Origin: Tissierellia bacterium
Lineage (GTDB): Bacteria > Bacillota > Clostridia > Tissierellales > Dethiosulfatibacteraceae
Assembly: GCA_007116605.1 (NCBI GenBank)
Contig: SKID01000147.1
Span: 1 to 7,884, forward strand
DNA: 7,884 nt
Reading direction: 5' to 3'
Within the stretch, counting starts at the first letter, position 1; each line of letters starts with the position of its first letter. The position numbers were made by a program, and so were the translations under genes. Below are positions 1-4,961 of this stretch, piece after piece. The notes beneath the pieces are model-generated. The model worked only from the letters and a program-made list of their open reading frames with translations, was not told where the DNA came from and searched no databases.

Positions 1-645
1 GACAAAATAACCTGCAAACACAGCAAGCATACTTTCGATTTTGGCAGCCTTTTTATAAATGAGATAAGCCCCGGATAACAGAATGATTAAGGCAGAAGTT
101 TCTCCAGCAGACCCACCAATATTGCCTAGTATTAATTGATTATAAGGAGTCATAAATCCAGAACTTCTAAAAATGAGCATGGGTGTTGCTTCAGCAAGAA
201 CATCAATAGGCTCAGTAAGATAAGTTGTAAATCCGCCAAGCCACTGATTAGCAGGAGCAGTCCATTGAGCTGTTAAATACTTAGCAAAAGTAACATATAC
301 AAATGTTCGTGCAGTGGCTGCTGGGTTAAAAACATTACGCCCAAAACCGCCAAAAACTTCACGGGCAAAAACAATACCAAAAATCATACCTACAGCAACT
401 ACCCAGAAAGGGGTCCGTGGAGGAAGAGATAAAGCAAAAAGCAATGCTGAAACGATGACAGCTTTAGTCAATGGTTTATTTGTTTTTCTTTTAAACAACC
501 ATTCAGAAAAAAGACCCGACAATATAGCGACAATAGCCATCAATAATACTCGCCATCCAAAATTTCCAATAGCCATGATGAGAACTGGCATTAAAGCAAT
601 AATCACATGCTCCATAGCACTTTGTTTCATAAAACGAACTCGCAT
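1..645 (-). CDS. NqrB/RnfD-family membrane subunit of a redox-driven ion pump (partial, C-terminus outside window)
   Basis: The frame is open from an ATG at 645 down to base 1, giving the first 215 residues. The start has a strong ribosome site (GAAGGAGG, 660-653) 7 nt upstream. Several hydrophobic segments are visible (about residues 13-47, 61-97, 184-198). The family signature REVFGGFGRNVFNPA lies at about residues 95-109 and resembles the NqrB form (KEVFGGTGKNFLNPA) more than typical RnfD. AEATPM at 151-156 occupies the place of the covalent FMN attachment motif, with T154 as the candidate flavinylated threonine; a GNIGGSAGETSAL block follows at 174-186. Family members are integral membrane subunits of Na+-translocating NADH:quinone reductase (Nqr) or ferredoxin:NAD+ oxidoreductase (Rnf), coupling electron transfer to ion export. 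Family assignment is firm; Nqr versus Rnf cannot be decided without the downstream genes, which lie beyond the left edge. Confidence 0.87.
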   Translation of the reverse strand, partial: MRVRFMKQSAMEHVIIALMPVLIMAIGNFGWRVLLMAIVAILSGLFSEWLFKRKTNKPLTKAVIVSALLFALSLPPRTPFWVVAVGMIFGIVFAREVFGGFGRNVFNPAATARTFVYVTFAKYLTAQWTAPANQWLGGFTTYLTEPIDVLAEATPMLIFRSSGFMTPYNQLILGNIGGSAGETSALIILLSGAYLIYKKAAKIESMLAVFAGYFV

Positions 646-658
646 CTTTGAGCCTCCT

Positions 659-681
659 TCTTGGGGACAGTTCTTCTTTTT
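659..681 (-). repeat. TGTCCCC repeat, copy 1 (abuts ribosome site of NqrB/RnfD gene)
   Basis: This 23-bp unit is identical at 22 of 23 positions to the copy at 711-733. On the minus strand it reads as an A/G-rich run followed by CTGTCCCCAAGA. Its downstream end touches the ribosome site at 660-653, so it would lie in the leader of the mRNA. It belongs to the same family as the copies at 2050-2062, 2975-3009 and 3012-3045. Confidence 0.8.
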
Positions 682-693
682 GTTCATAAAACT

Positions 694-702
694 ATTTTAC
701 CA
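694..702 (-). promoter_or_regulatory. Candidate extended -10 promoter for the NqrB/RnfD gene
   Basis: Read on the minus strand, TGG (702-700) is followed directly by TAAAAT (699-694), an extended -10 with 5/6 match to TATAAT. No good -35 is seen; that region (about 717-722) falls inside a TGTCCCC repeat copy. Predicted transcription start is near 687, giving a leader of about 40 nt that contains the second repeat copy and the ribosome site. Confidence 0.4.
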
Positions 703-710
703 CAAAAAAC

Positions 711-733
711 TCTTGGGGACACTTCTTCTTTTT
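711..733 (-). repeat. TGTCCCC repeat, copy 2
   Basis: Second copy of the 23-bp unit, differing from copy 1 only at position 722 (C against G at 670). It starts 52 bp from copy 1 in the same orientation. Positions 715-727 also match the reverse complement of 2050-2062 at 12 of 13 bases, so copy 2 and the copy before the peroxiredoxin gene form an inverted pair around the transposase gene. Confidence 0.8.
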
Positions 734-1041
734 CTCTCGTATAGTTTTATAAAAGTTAGCTAAAGTCTATAAATCCTGTTGTTTAAACGTTAACAACCAT
801 TACTAGACATCAACAAAATTAAATTTCGCAGTAAATTTTAATGGATATCTTAATAGTACACAGGATAAAATAGTCACATCCTTTCAAAGAAGAAACACAA
901 AAAAACCTAAACAAATAATTTAGATTTATGATCGTTTAATAGCTTATGAATACCTAAATGAATCATACGAGCGTATGAATTTATTCATCACCATATTTTT
1001 AAAATTTAGCACAATGCAAGAGGAAACATTGATGATTTGAA
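734..1041. other. Intergenic region without recognisable gene
   Basis: This AT-rich stretch between the start of the NqrB/RnfD gene and the stop of the transposase gene carries no convincing open frame or RNA gene. It holds small inverted repeats: GTTGTT/AACAAC (778-783 and 792-797) and the hairpin cluster at 963-988. It could be the downstream part of a former mobile unit, but no sequence proves this. Confidence 0.6.
963..988. repeat. Two overlapping small hairpins downstream of the transposase gene
   Basis: TCATACG (963-969) and CGTATGA (972-978) pair perfectly around a 2-nt loop. ATGAAT (975-980) and ATTCAT (983-988) form a second hairpin sharing four bases with the first. The cluster lies about 60 bp beyond the transposase stop. 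No clear T-run follows on the minus strand, so a terminator role is weak. IS200-type elements often carry subterminal hairpins, making an element-end role an alternative. Confidence 0.4.
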
Positions 1042-1953
1042 TTACAACAATGCCTCAAAAGCTAATAGATATCGTTTATCTTCCATGACGAGTTGGAAAC
1101 CTTTATTCGCAAGATGACATACACCAGACAAAGAAATATTACCAATATAATGACCTATCTCCTTGTAGCTTAGACCACAAAGTGAACGCATTACATATGT
1201 GGTGAATGCTCTAACATTACAAGCCTCATGTTGCCTTAAATGTAATAAAATACCTACTTTTGTATCCAAAATTTTTTCTATTTTATGAATGAGTTCAGTT
1301 AAGCTTTCATATCGAATGATCATTCTCTTTTCGCTATAATAAATGTTTTCTCCATATGCAGTAGCAATTTCAGCTTCGACTTCATCTAATTTTGGTGAAT
1401 GATGAATGGATTTCATAAAAAGACGATAGCGATCTCGGGCTTTAATTTTGTTTTTAGAAAAATAACCTAAGATCAATTGGGTGTTGACTAATTTTTTTTG
1501 ATCTAGCAGTTTACCTGTGTATATTCCATAAGAAGAATATGGATAACTTTCTTCATTACCGTGGATTCCTGGTAAGTCTTTCGCATTATTATGAATATAA
1601 GCACTGAGCGCTAAACAATAAGAATCATTAACTACAATCTTGCTTGCATAACGTCCCTGAAATAGATGTCCATGTCGCTTGTATTTTTTATTGAAATAAC
1701 AGACATAAGCTGTATTTAAGCTTAGCATAAATGTCGAAATATCAAAACCACAAGGATTGATAAATAAATGAACATGATTACTCATTAAACAATAAGCATA
1801 AATTTCGCATTGGTATTTTTCTTTATATCTCTTCAGCAATTTTAAATAATAATCTTTGTCTAGGTCTGATTTAAATAGATTTACCTCACTAATGCTACGA
1901 GACATAATATGGTATAGTGCAGTTGGAGATTTTTTTCGTGGTCCTCTTGGCAT
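1042..1953 (-). CDS. REP-associated-type (IS200-like Y1) transposase with DnaA-like C-terminal domain
   Basis: The protein has 303 residues from the ATG at 1953. An in-frame GTG at 1962 lies inside the ribosome site AGAGGTG (1966-1960), so the ATG 6 nt beyond it is preferred. The N-terminal half is a Y1/HUH transposase domain: PRGPRKKSPTALYHIMSR opens it, the metal-binding HUH motif is NHVHLFI (H60, H62), and GHLFQGRY (about 96-102) precedes a block with Y112 and Y119 (SYCLALSAYIHNN). By analogy with related proteins one of these, probably Y119, is the catalytic tyrosine that nicks single-stranded DNA. Residues about 246-285 (VRAFTTYVMRSLCGLSYKEI and onward) resemble the helix-turn-helix domain IV of DnaA. 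All core motifs are intact and there is no frameshift. These proteins are usually single-copy domesticated enzymes acting on short palindromic repeats, which fits the TGTCCC repeats nearby. Confidence 0.88.
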   Translation of the reverse strand: MPRGPRKKSPTALYHIMSRSISEVNLFKSDLDKDYYLKLLKRYKEKYQCEIYAYCLMSNHVHLFINPCGFDISTFMLSLNTAYVCYFNKKYKRHGHLFQGRYASKIVVNDSYCLALSAYIHNNAKDLPGIHGNEESYPYSSYGIYTGKLLDQKKLVNTQLILGYFSKNKIKARDRYRLFMKSIHHSPKLDEVEAEIATAYGENIYYSEKRMIIRYESLTELIHKIEKILDTKVGILLHLRQHEACNVRAFTTYVMRSLCGLSYKEIGHYIGNISLSGVCHLANKGFQLVMEDKRYLLAFEALL

Positions 1954-1971
1954 AGTATTCACCTCTATTAT

Positions 1972-2000
1972 AGTATAAACCCAAAAAACCCATAAGTAAA
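1972..2000 (-). promoter_or_regulatory. Weak promoter candidate for the transposase gene
   Basis: On the minus strand TTTACT (2000-1995) and TATACT (1977-1972) are 17 nt apart. A TATAAT at 1972-1967 overlaps the latter. Either would put the transcription start within about 12 nt of the ATG, leaving hardly any leader before the ribosome site, so the assignment is uncertain. Confidence 0.25.
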
Positions 2001-2013
2001 GAACAATTGTTCT
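2000..2013. repeat. Perfect 14-bp palindrome upstream of the transposase gene
   Basis: AGAACAATTGTTCT is a perfect palindrome lying 46 bp before the transposase ATG and overlapping the possible -35 of that gene. It could be an operator for a dimeric regulator; nothing in the window identifies the protein. Confidence 0.45.
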
Positions 2014-2049
2014 ATAATTGGAGTTAATTTTAAAATAAATAGCAAACTT

Positions 2050-2062
2050 AAGAAATGTCCCC
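2050..2062 (+). repeat. TGTCCCC repeat, single copy upstream of peroxiredoxin gene
   Basis: AAGAAATGTCCCC is the shortest family member, sharing the A-rich run and TGTCCCC core. It is oriented towards the peroxiredoxin gene, about 80 bp before its -35. A degenerate GGGGCAC lies inverted at 2090-2096 and could pair loosely with it. Confidence 0.55.
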
Positions 2063-2113
2063 GATATACGCTATAATCACTTTTTAAGTGGGGCACAACT
2101 TGTCTCAATTAAC

Positions 2114-2137
2114 AATGATTACAAATATACAATCATT
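2114..2137. repeat. Inverted repeat next to the peroxiredoxin promoter
   Basis: AATGATT (2114-2120) and AATCATT (2131-2137) form a perfect 7-bp inverted repeat with a 10-bp centre, ending 3 bp before the -35. An overlapping pair, CAATGA (2113-2118) and TCATTG (2138-2143), reaches into the -35. This is a plausible operator, but it does not match the PerR or Fur consensus well. Confidence 0.35.
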
Positions 2138-2140
2138 TCA

Positions 2141-2169
2141 TTGCAAATTATATAAATAGTTGTTATAAT
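2141..2169 (+). promoter_or_regulatory. Sigma-A-type promoter of the peroxiredoxin gene
   Basis: TTGCAA (2141-2146) and a perfect TATAAT (2164-2169) are separated by the ideal 17 bp. The predicted start near 2176 leaves about 25 nt of leader containing the ribosome site AGGAGGT (2188-2194), 6 nt before the ATG. Confidence 0.7.
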
Positions 2170-2200
2170 ATAAGCGTATTAAATAACAGGAGGTAATATA

Positions 2201-2920
2201 ATGCCAGAAGAGTTTAAAGCAGGATGTCAACGACCTTCAATTGTTAAGAATCAGGAAGATGTGCAGAAAGATTCTGTACAGGTAGCAGAGATTATTAAGG
2301 AGGAAAGTATGATTAAAGTAGGAAAACCAGCACCAGATTTCACCGCCCCGGGATTTTTTGAGGGCAAGTTTGCAAATTTTAGTTTGTCAGAATATTTGGG
2401 ACAGTGGGTTGTATTATGTTTCTATCCAGGAGATTTCACATTCGTCTGAGCGACGGAAGTCTCAGCAGTTGCTGAAAAAAATGATGAATTTAAAAAATTA
2501 GGCGTTCAAGTTTTATCAATGAGTGTGGACAGTGTATTCGTACATAAGGTATGGAATGATCAAGAATTATCTAAAATGATTGGAAAAAATATTCCATTCC
2601 CTATGTTATCAGATGGTGGTGGAAATATTGGTAAATTATATGGTATTTATGACGAAGAAGGTGGCGTAGAAACTAGAGGAAGATTCTTAATTGATCCAGA
2701 TGGAATAGTTCAAGGTTTTGAAGTTCTCACACCTCCTGTGGGAAGAAATGTATCGGAAACATTAAGACAAATACAAGCATTCCAGCTTGTTCGGGAAGCA
2801 AAGGGTGCTGAAGCAACGCCATCCGGTTGGAGACCTGGCAAAAAAACATTAAAACCAGGACCTGACTTAGTGGGTAATGTTTGGAAAGAGTGGAAAGTTT
2901 CAGAAGCTTTTGATGAATAA
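2201..2920 (+). CDS. Selenocysteine-containing peroxiredoxin (AhpC/Prx1 type), in-frame TGA at 2447-2449 read as Sec
   Basis: One continuous frame encodes 239 residues with TGA as codon 83. Homology-like sequence runs without shift on both sides: PAPDFTAPGFFEGKF before it, and VSAVAEKNDEFKKLGVQVLS, SVDSVFVHKVWND and RGRFLIDPDG after it. The TGA replaces the peroxidatic cysteine of the PxxxTxxC motif (P76, T80, U83); the conserved active-site arginine is R159. Peroxiredoxins reduce hydrogen peroxide and organic peroxides in the cytoplasm using thiol donors. A Sec peroxiredoxin (PrxU) is known from Eubacterium acidaminophilum. A SECIS-like hairpin lies just downstream of the TGA. No cysteine follows residue 83, so the C-terminal resolving cysteine of classic 2-Cys enzymes is absent (ATPSGWRPG lies where VCPA would be); only C9 and C73 remain. 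A second ribosome site precedes M37. Sequencing error or decay to a pseudogene are alternatives, but the exact position and the hairpin argue for Sec. Confidence 0.88.
2297..2311 (+). promoter_or_regulatory. Internal ribosome site and alternative start (M37) in the peroxiredoxin gene
   Basis: AAGGAGG at 2297-2303 stands 5 nt before an in-frame ATG (2309-2311), just where the conserved thioredoxin-fold domain begins (IKVGKPAPDF). Starting there would drop the 36-residue N-terminal extension that contains C9. The upstream start at 2201 also has a strong site, so two protein forms are possible. Confidence 0.5.
2446..2475 (+). promoter_or_regulatory. SECIS-like element for selenocysteine insertion
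   Basis: TCAGC (2462-2466) and GCTGA (2471-2475) form a 5-bp stem with loop AGTT. The loop starts 17 nt after the TGA and has G in its second position followed by U, as expected of bacterial SECIS hairpins bound by SelB. A competing fold pairs CTGAG (2446-2450) with CTCAG (2461-2465), or GAC with GTC around a GGAA loop. Codons GCG ACG here are GC-rich for this gene, in keeping with RNA-structure constraint. Confidence 0.7.
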
Positions 2921-2928
2921 TTTTTAAT

Positions 2929-2979
2929 ATTAAATAACTAAAGCAGCCTAAAAACTCAAGGCTGCTTTAGTTATTTAAT
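2929..2979 (+). terminator. Strong stem-loop terminator after the peroxiredoxin gene
   Basis: Positions 2929-2949 and 2959-2979 form a perfect 21-bp stem with a 9-nt A-rich loop, starting 8 bp beyond the stop codon. The core is AAAGCAGCC/GGCTGCTTT, flanked by AT pairs. The 3' arm is T-rich but no long T-run follows; the matching A-rich 5' arm could let it act in both directions. It separates the peroxiredoxin unit from the glycogen operon. Confidence 0.75.
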
Positions 2980-3009
2980 TAAAGTAAAGGAATGTCCCTA
3001 TTGTCCTAG
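2975..3009 (+). repeat. TGTCCC repeat upstream of glgB, unit 1
   Basis: A 35-bp unit starting TTAATTAAAGTAAAGG and containing AATGTCCC. It is repeated 37 bp further on with about 80% identity. Its first five bases lie inside the 3' arm of the terminator. Confidence 0.75.
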
Positions 3010-3011
3010 TT

Positions 3012-3045
3012 TTAACTAAAGTAAAGGAGTGTCCCCTGTTCTTAG
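3012..3045 (+). repeat. TGTCCCC repeat upstream of glgB, unit 2
   Basis: A 34-bp near-copy of the preceding unit, sharing TAAAGTAAAGGA and GTGTCCCC. Its 3' end covers the expected -35 region of the glgB promoter. Confidence 0.75.
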
Positions 3046-3065
3046 ATAAAAAATTAGTGTATAAT
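3037..3065 (+). promoter_or_regulatory. Promoter of the glgBPC operon
   Basis: A perfect TATAAT at 3060-3065 lies 29 bp before the glgB ATG. The -35 at 17-bp spacing would be TGTTCT (3037-3042), a poor match inside repeat unit 2. Ribosome-site candidates are AGGGG (3080-3084) and AGGA (3086-3089). The weak -35 leaves room for an activator. Confidence 0.5.
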
Positions 3066-3094
3066 ATAAAAAAGACTATAGGGGTAGGAACTTA

Positions 3095-4954
3095 ATGAAA
3101 AAGAAAAAATGGCAAGCATATCAAGAACATGGTTTTTATAAAGGGTATGAGTGTTTAGGAGCTCACATAAGAGAACGAAATGGAAAAAAAGGTGTGGAAT
3201 TTGCCCTTTGGGCACCTCATGCTAAAGCGGTCTCGTTGGTGGGTTCTTTTAATTATTGGAACGAACACGCTAATCCCATGATTTTTGAAGAAGATACGGG
3301 TATATGGCATTGCTTTTTTGCAGGCATTAGCGCTGGTGAAAGTTATAAATATAAGATATTTGATCATCATGGAGGATCGGTATACAAGGCAGATCCCTAT
3401 GGTTATTTCTGTGAAAAACTTCCTGGAACTTCTTCTGTAGTGGTTGATTTATCAGAATATGAGTGGAGCAATAATCATTGGATGAAACAGAGAAAATCAA
3501 AAAACATCTATCAAGAACCTATGAATATTTATGAGATTCATCTGGGTTCTTGGAGAAGAAATGAAGATGGATCATATTTAAATTATAAAGACTTAGTGGA
3601 ACAATTAATACCTTATCTAAAAGAGATGAATTATAATTTTGTAGAACTAATGCCAATTATGGAACATCCTTTTGATGGTTCTTGGGGCTATCAAACTACA
3701 GGCTATTTTGCAGTATCTAGTCGTTATGGAACACCCAGTGACATGATGTACTTTATTGACTGCTGCCATCAAAATGGTATAGGCGTTATTTTGGACTGGG
3801 TCCCGGGACACTTCTGTAGAGATGAGCAAGGACTACTTAACTTTGATGGTACTCCCTTGTATGGCAAGATTGATCACCCTAATTGGGGAACCATAAAATT
3901 CGATTTTGGACGACCCCAAGTTCGAAATTTTTTAATATCTAATGCACTTTTTTACTTTGATAAATATCGTGTAGATGGTATCCGCGTAGATGGTGTGACT
4001 TCTATCCTTCAACTAAACTTTGGAATGGATCAGCCGATTTATAGGAATCAAAATGGAGGATACGAAGATTTAGAAGGTATTGACTTTTTAAAAGCGTTAA
4101 ACAAGGCAGTTTTTGAAAGATATCCATTTGCGGTTATGGCAGCTGAAGAATCGACAGATTGGCCACTAGTGACATACCCCATTGACAGGGGAGGATTAGG
4201 TTTTAATTTTAAATGGAATATGGGATGGATGAATGATACATTAAAATATATTGAGCATCATACTTTTGAAAGATTTCATCATCATAACCTGATCACTTTT
4301 GCAATGCATTATGCTTTTAGTGAAAATTTTATCTTGCCATTATCACATGATGAAGTTGTACATGGTAAAAAATCTTTATTAGATAAAATACCCGGCAGCT
4401 ATGAAGAGAAATTTAAGACTTTAAAAGTACTAGCCCTTTATCAAATATCAATGCCAGGGAAAAAACTGAGTTTTATGGGAAATGAAATCGCGCCATTTAT
4501 TGAATGGAGATATTATGAGTCTCTTGAATGGTTTCTGCTTGAATACCCTAATCATAGAAATCATCAGCTATTTATAAAAAAACTCAATGCATTTTACATG
4601 AAAGATCAACCTTTATGGTATAATGAAAAGAGTTGGGATGGATTTAGATGGCTAGACGTTAATGATGCTGACAGAAGTATTTACTCATATATACGCTTTT
4701 CAGAAGATGATGAAACCATTGTTGTTTTTAGCTTTACAAATCAAATGTATAACCACAGATTGGGTGTGCCTCGACCTGGAAAGTATCGCATTGCTCTTCA
4801 GACAAATAGTGAGGATTTTGGCGGTGAAGAAAAGCCGCTTTTGGGATATATTACAGCACAAGCTATTCCAAGTCACGGATTTGATTATTCTATTCCATTA
4901 GATGTTTCAGGTCTTTCAGGTTACTTAATTAAAAGAAAAAAATCTAGAAAGTAG
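3095..4954 (+). CDS. glgB: 1,4-alpha-glucan (glycogen) branching enzyme
   Basis: This 619-residue GH13 enzyme cuts alpha-1,4 glucan chains and re-attaches them by alpha-1,6 links, branching glycogen in the cytoplasm. An N-terminal carbohydrate-binding module of CBM48 type (about residues 20-115, VEFALWAPHAKAVSLVGSFN) precedes the catalytic barrel. Signature EHPFDGSWGYQTTGYF is at about 190-205. The four GH13 regions are present: DWVPGHF (D234), RVDGV with nucleophile D299, AAEEST with acid/base E351 or E352, and LPLSHDE with H418 and D419. A C-terminal beta domain completes the protein. The length fits forms that lack the extra N-terminal domain of the longer E. coli enzyme. Region II reads VDGVTSIL, where many bacterial enzymes have VDAVASML; this is a variant, not a loss. 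It is the first gene of the operon, 7 bp before glgP. Confidence 0.96.
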   Translation: MKKKKWQAYQEHGFYKGYECLGAHIRERNGKKGVEFALWAPHAKAVSLVGSFNYWNEHANPMIFEEDTGIWHCFFAGISAGESYKYKIFDHHGGSVYKADPYGYFCEKLPGTSSVVVDLSEYEWSNNHWMKQRKSKNIYQEPMNIYEIHLGSWRRNEDGSYLNYKDLVEQLIPYLKEMNYNFVELMPIMEHPFDGSWGYQTTGYFAVSSRYGTPSDMMYFIDCCHQNGIGVILDWVPGHFCRDEQGLLNFDGTPLYGKIDHPNWGTIKFDFGRPQVRNFLISNALFYFDKYRVDGIRVDGVTSILQLNFGMDQPIYRNQNGGYEDLEGIDFLKALNKAVFERYPFAVMAAEESTDWPLVTYPIDRGGLGFNFKWNMGWMNDTLKYIEHHTFERFHHHNLITFAMHYAFSENFILPLSHDEVVHGKKSLLDKIPGSYEEKFKTLKVLALYQISMPGKKLSFMGNEIAPFIEWRYYESLEWFLLEYPNHRNHQLFIKKLNAFYMKDQPLWYNEKSWDGFRWLDVNDADRSIYSYIRFSEDDETIVVFSFTNQMYNHRLGVPRPGKYRIALQTNSEDFGGEEKPLLGYITAQAIPSHGFDYSIPLDVSGLSGYLIKRKKSRK

Positions 4955-4961
4955 GTGAATT

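Larger units (their letters stand above)
711..2062. mobile_element. Possible transposase-bearing unit bounded by short inverted repeats
   Basis: GGGGACACTTCTT at 715-727 and its inverted near-copy (AAGAAATGTCCCC, 2050-2062) match at 12 of 13 positions and enclose the single transposase gene in about 1.35 kb. No flanking target duplication was seen. IS200-like enzymes do not need terminal inverted repeats, and further copies of the motif exist outside this interval, so the pair may simply be two members of a dispersed repeat. Confidence 0.3.

Noticed and set aside
314..763. Plus-strand open frame of 149 codons
   Set aside because: It lies antisense over the NqrB/RnfD gene, has no ribosome site and shows no family motif; the minus strand has a motif-rich frame with a strong ribosome site.
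646..1041. CRISPR array or tandem repeat locus
   Set aside because: Only two repeat copies with one spacer-sized gap are present and related copies are dispersed; there are no cas genes.
1954..1962. GTG start at 1962 for the transposase
   Set aside because: The GTG is part of the ribosome site AGAGGTG; the ATG at 1953 is correctly spaced from it.
2393..2412. GGGACAG inside the peroxiredoxin gene and GGGACAC inside glgB (near 3805) as further repeat copies
   Set aside because: They lack the A-rich run and are explained by coding sequence.
2201..2449. Separate 82-aa protein ending at the TGA, with a second protein starting at 2519
   Set aside because: The two parts are in one frame and together make one full peroxiredoxin; the ATG at 2519 has no ribosome site and falls inside a conserved strand.
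2201..2920. Peroxiredoxin pseudogene by nonsense mutation
   Set aside because: The only defect is TGA exactly at the catalytic cysteine, followed by a SECIS-like hairpin at the proper distance; the rest of the frame is intact. Not excluded absolutely.
3155..3370. Minus-strand frames within glgB (also 3647-3829) and a plus-strand frame at 4662-4901
   Set aside because: These are shadows of glgB in other frames, without ribosome sites or recognisable motifs.
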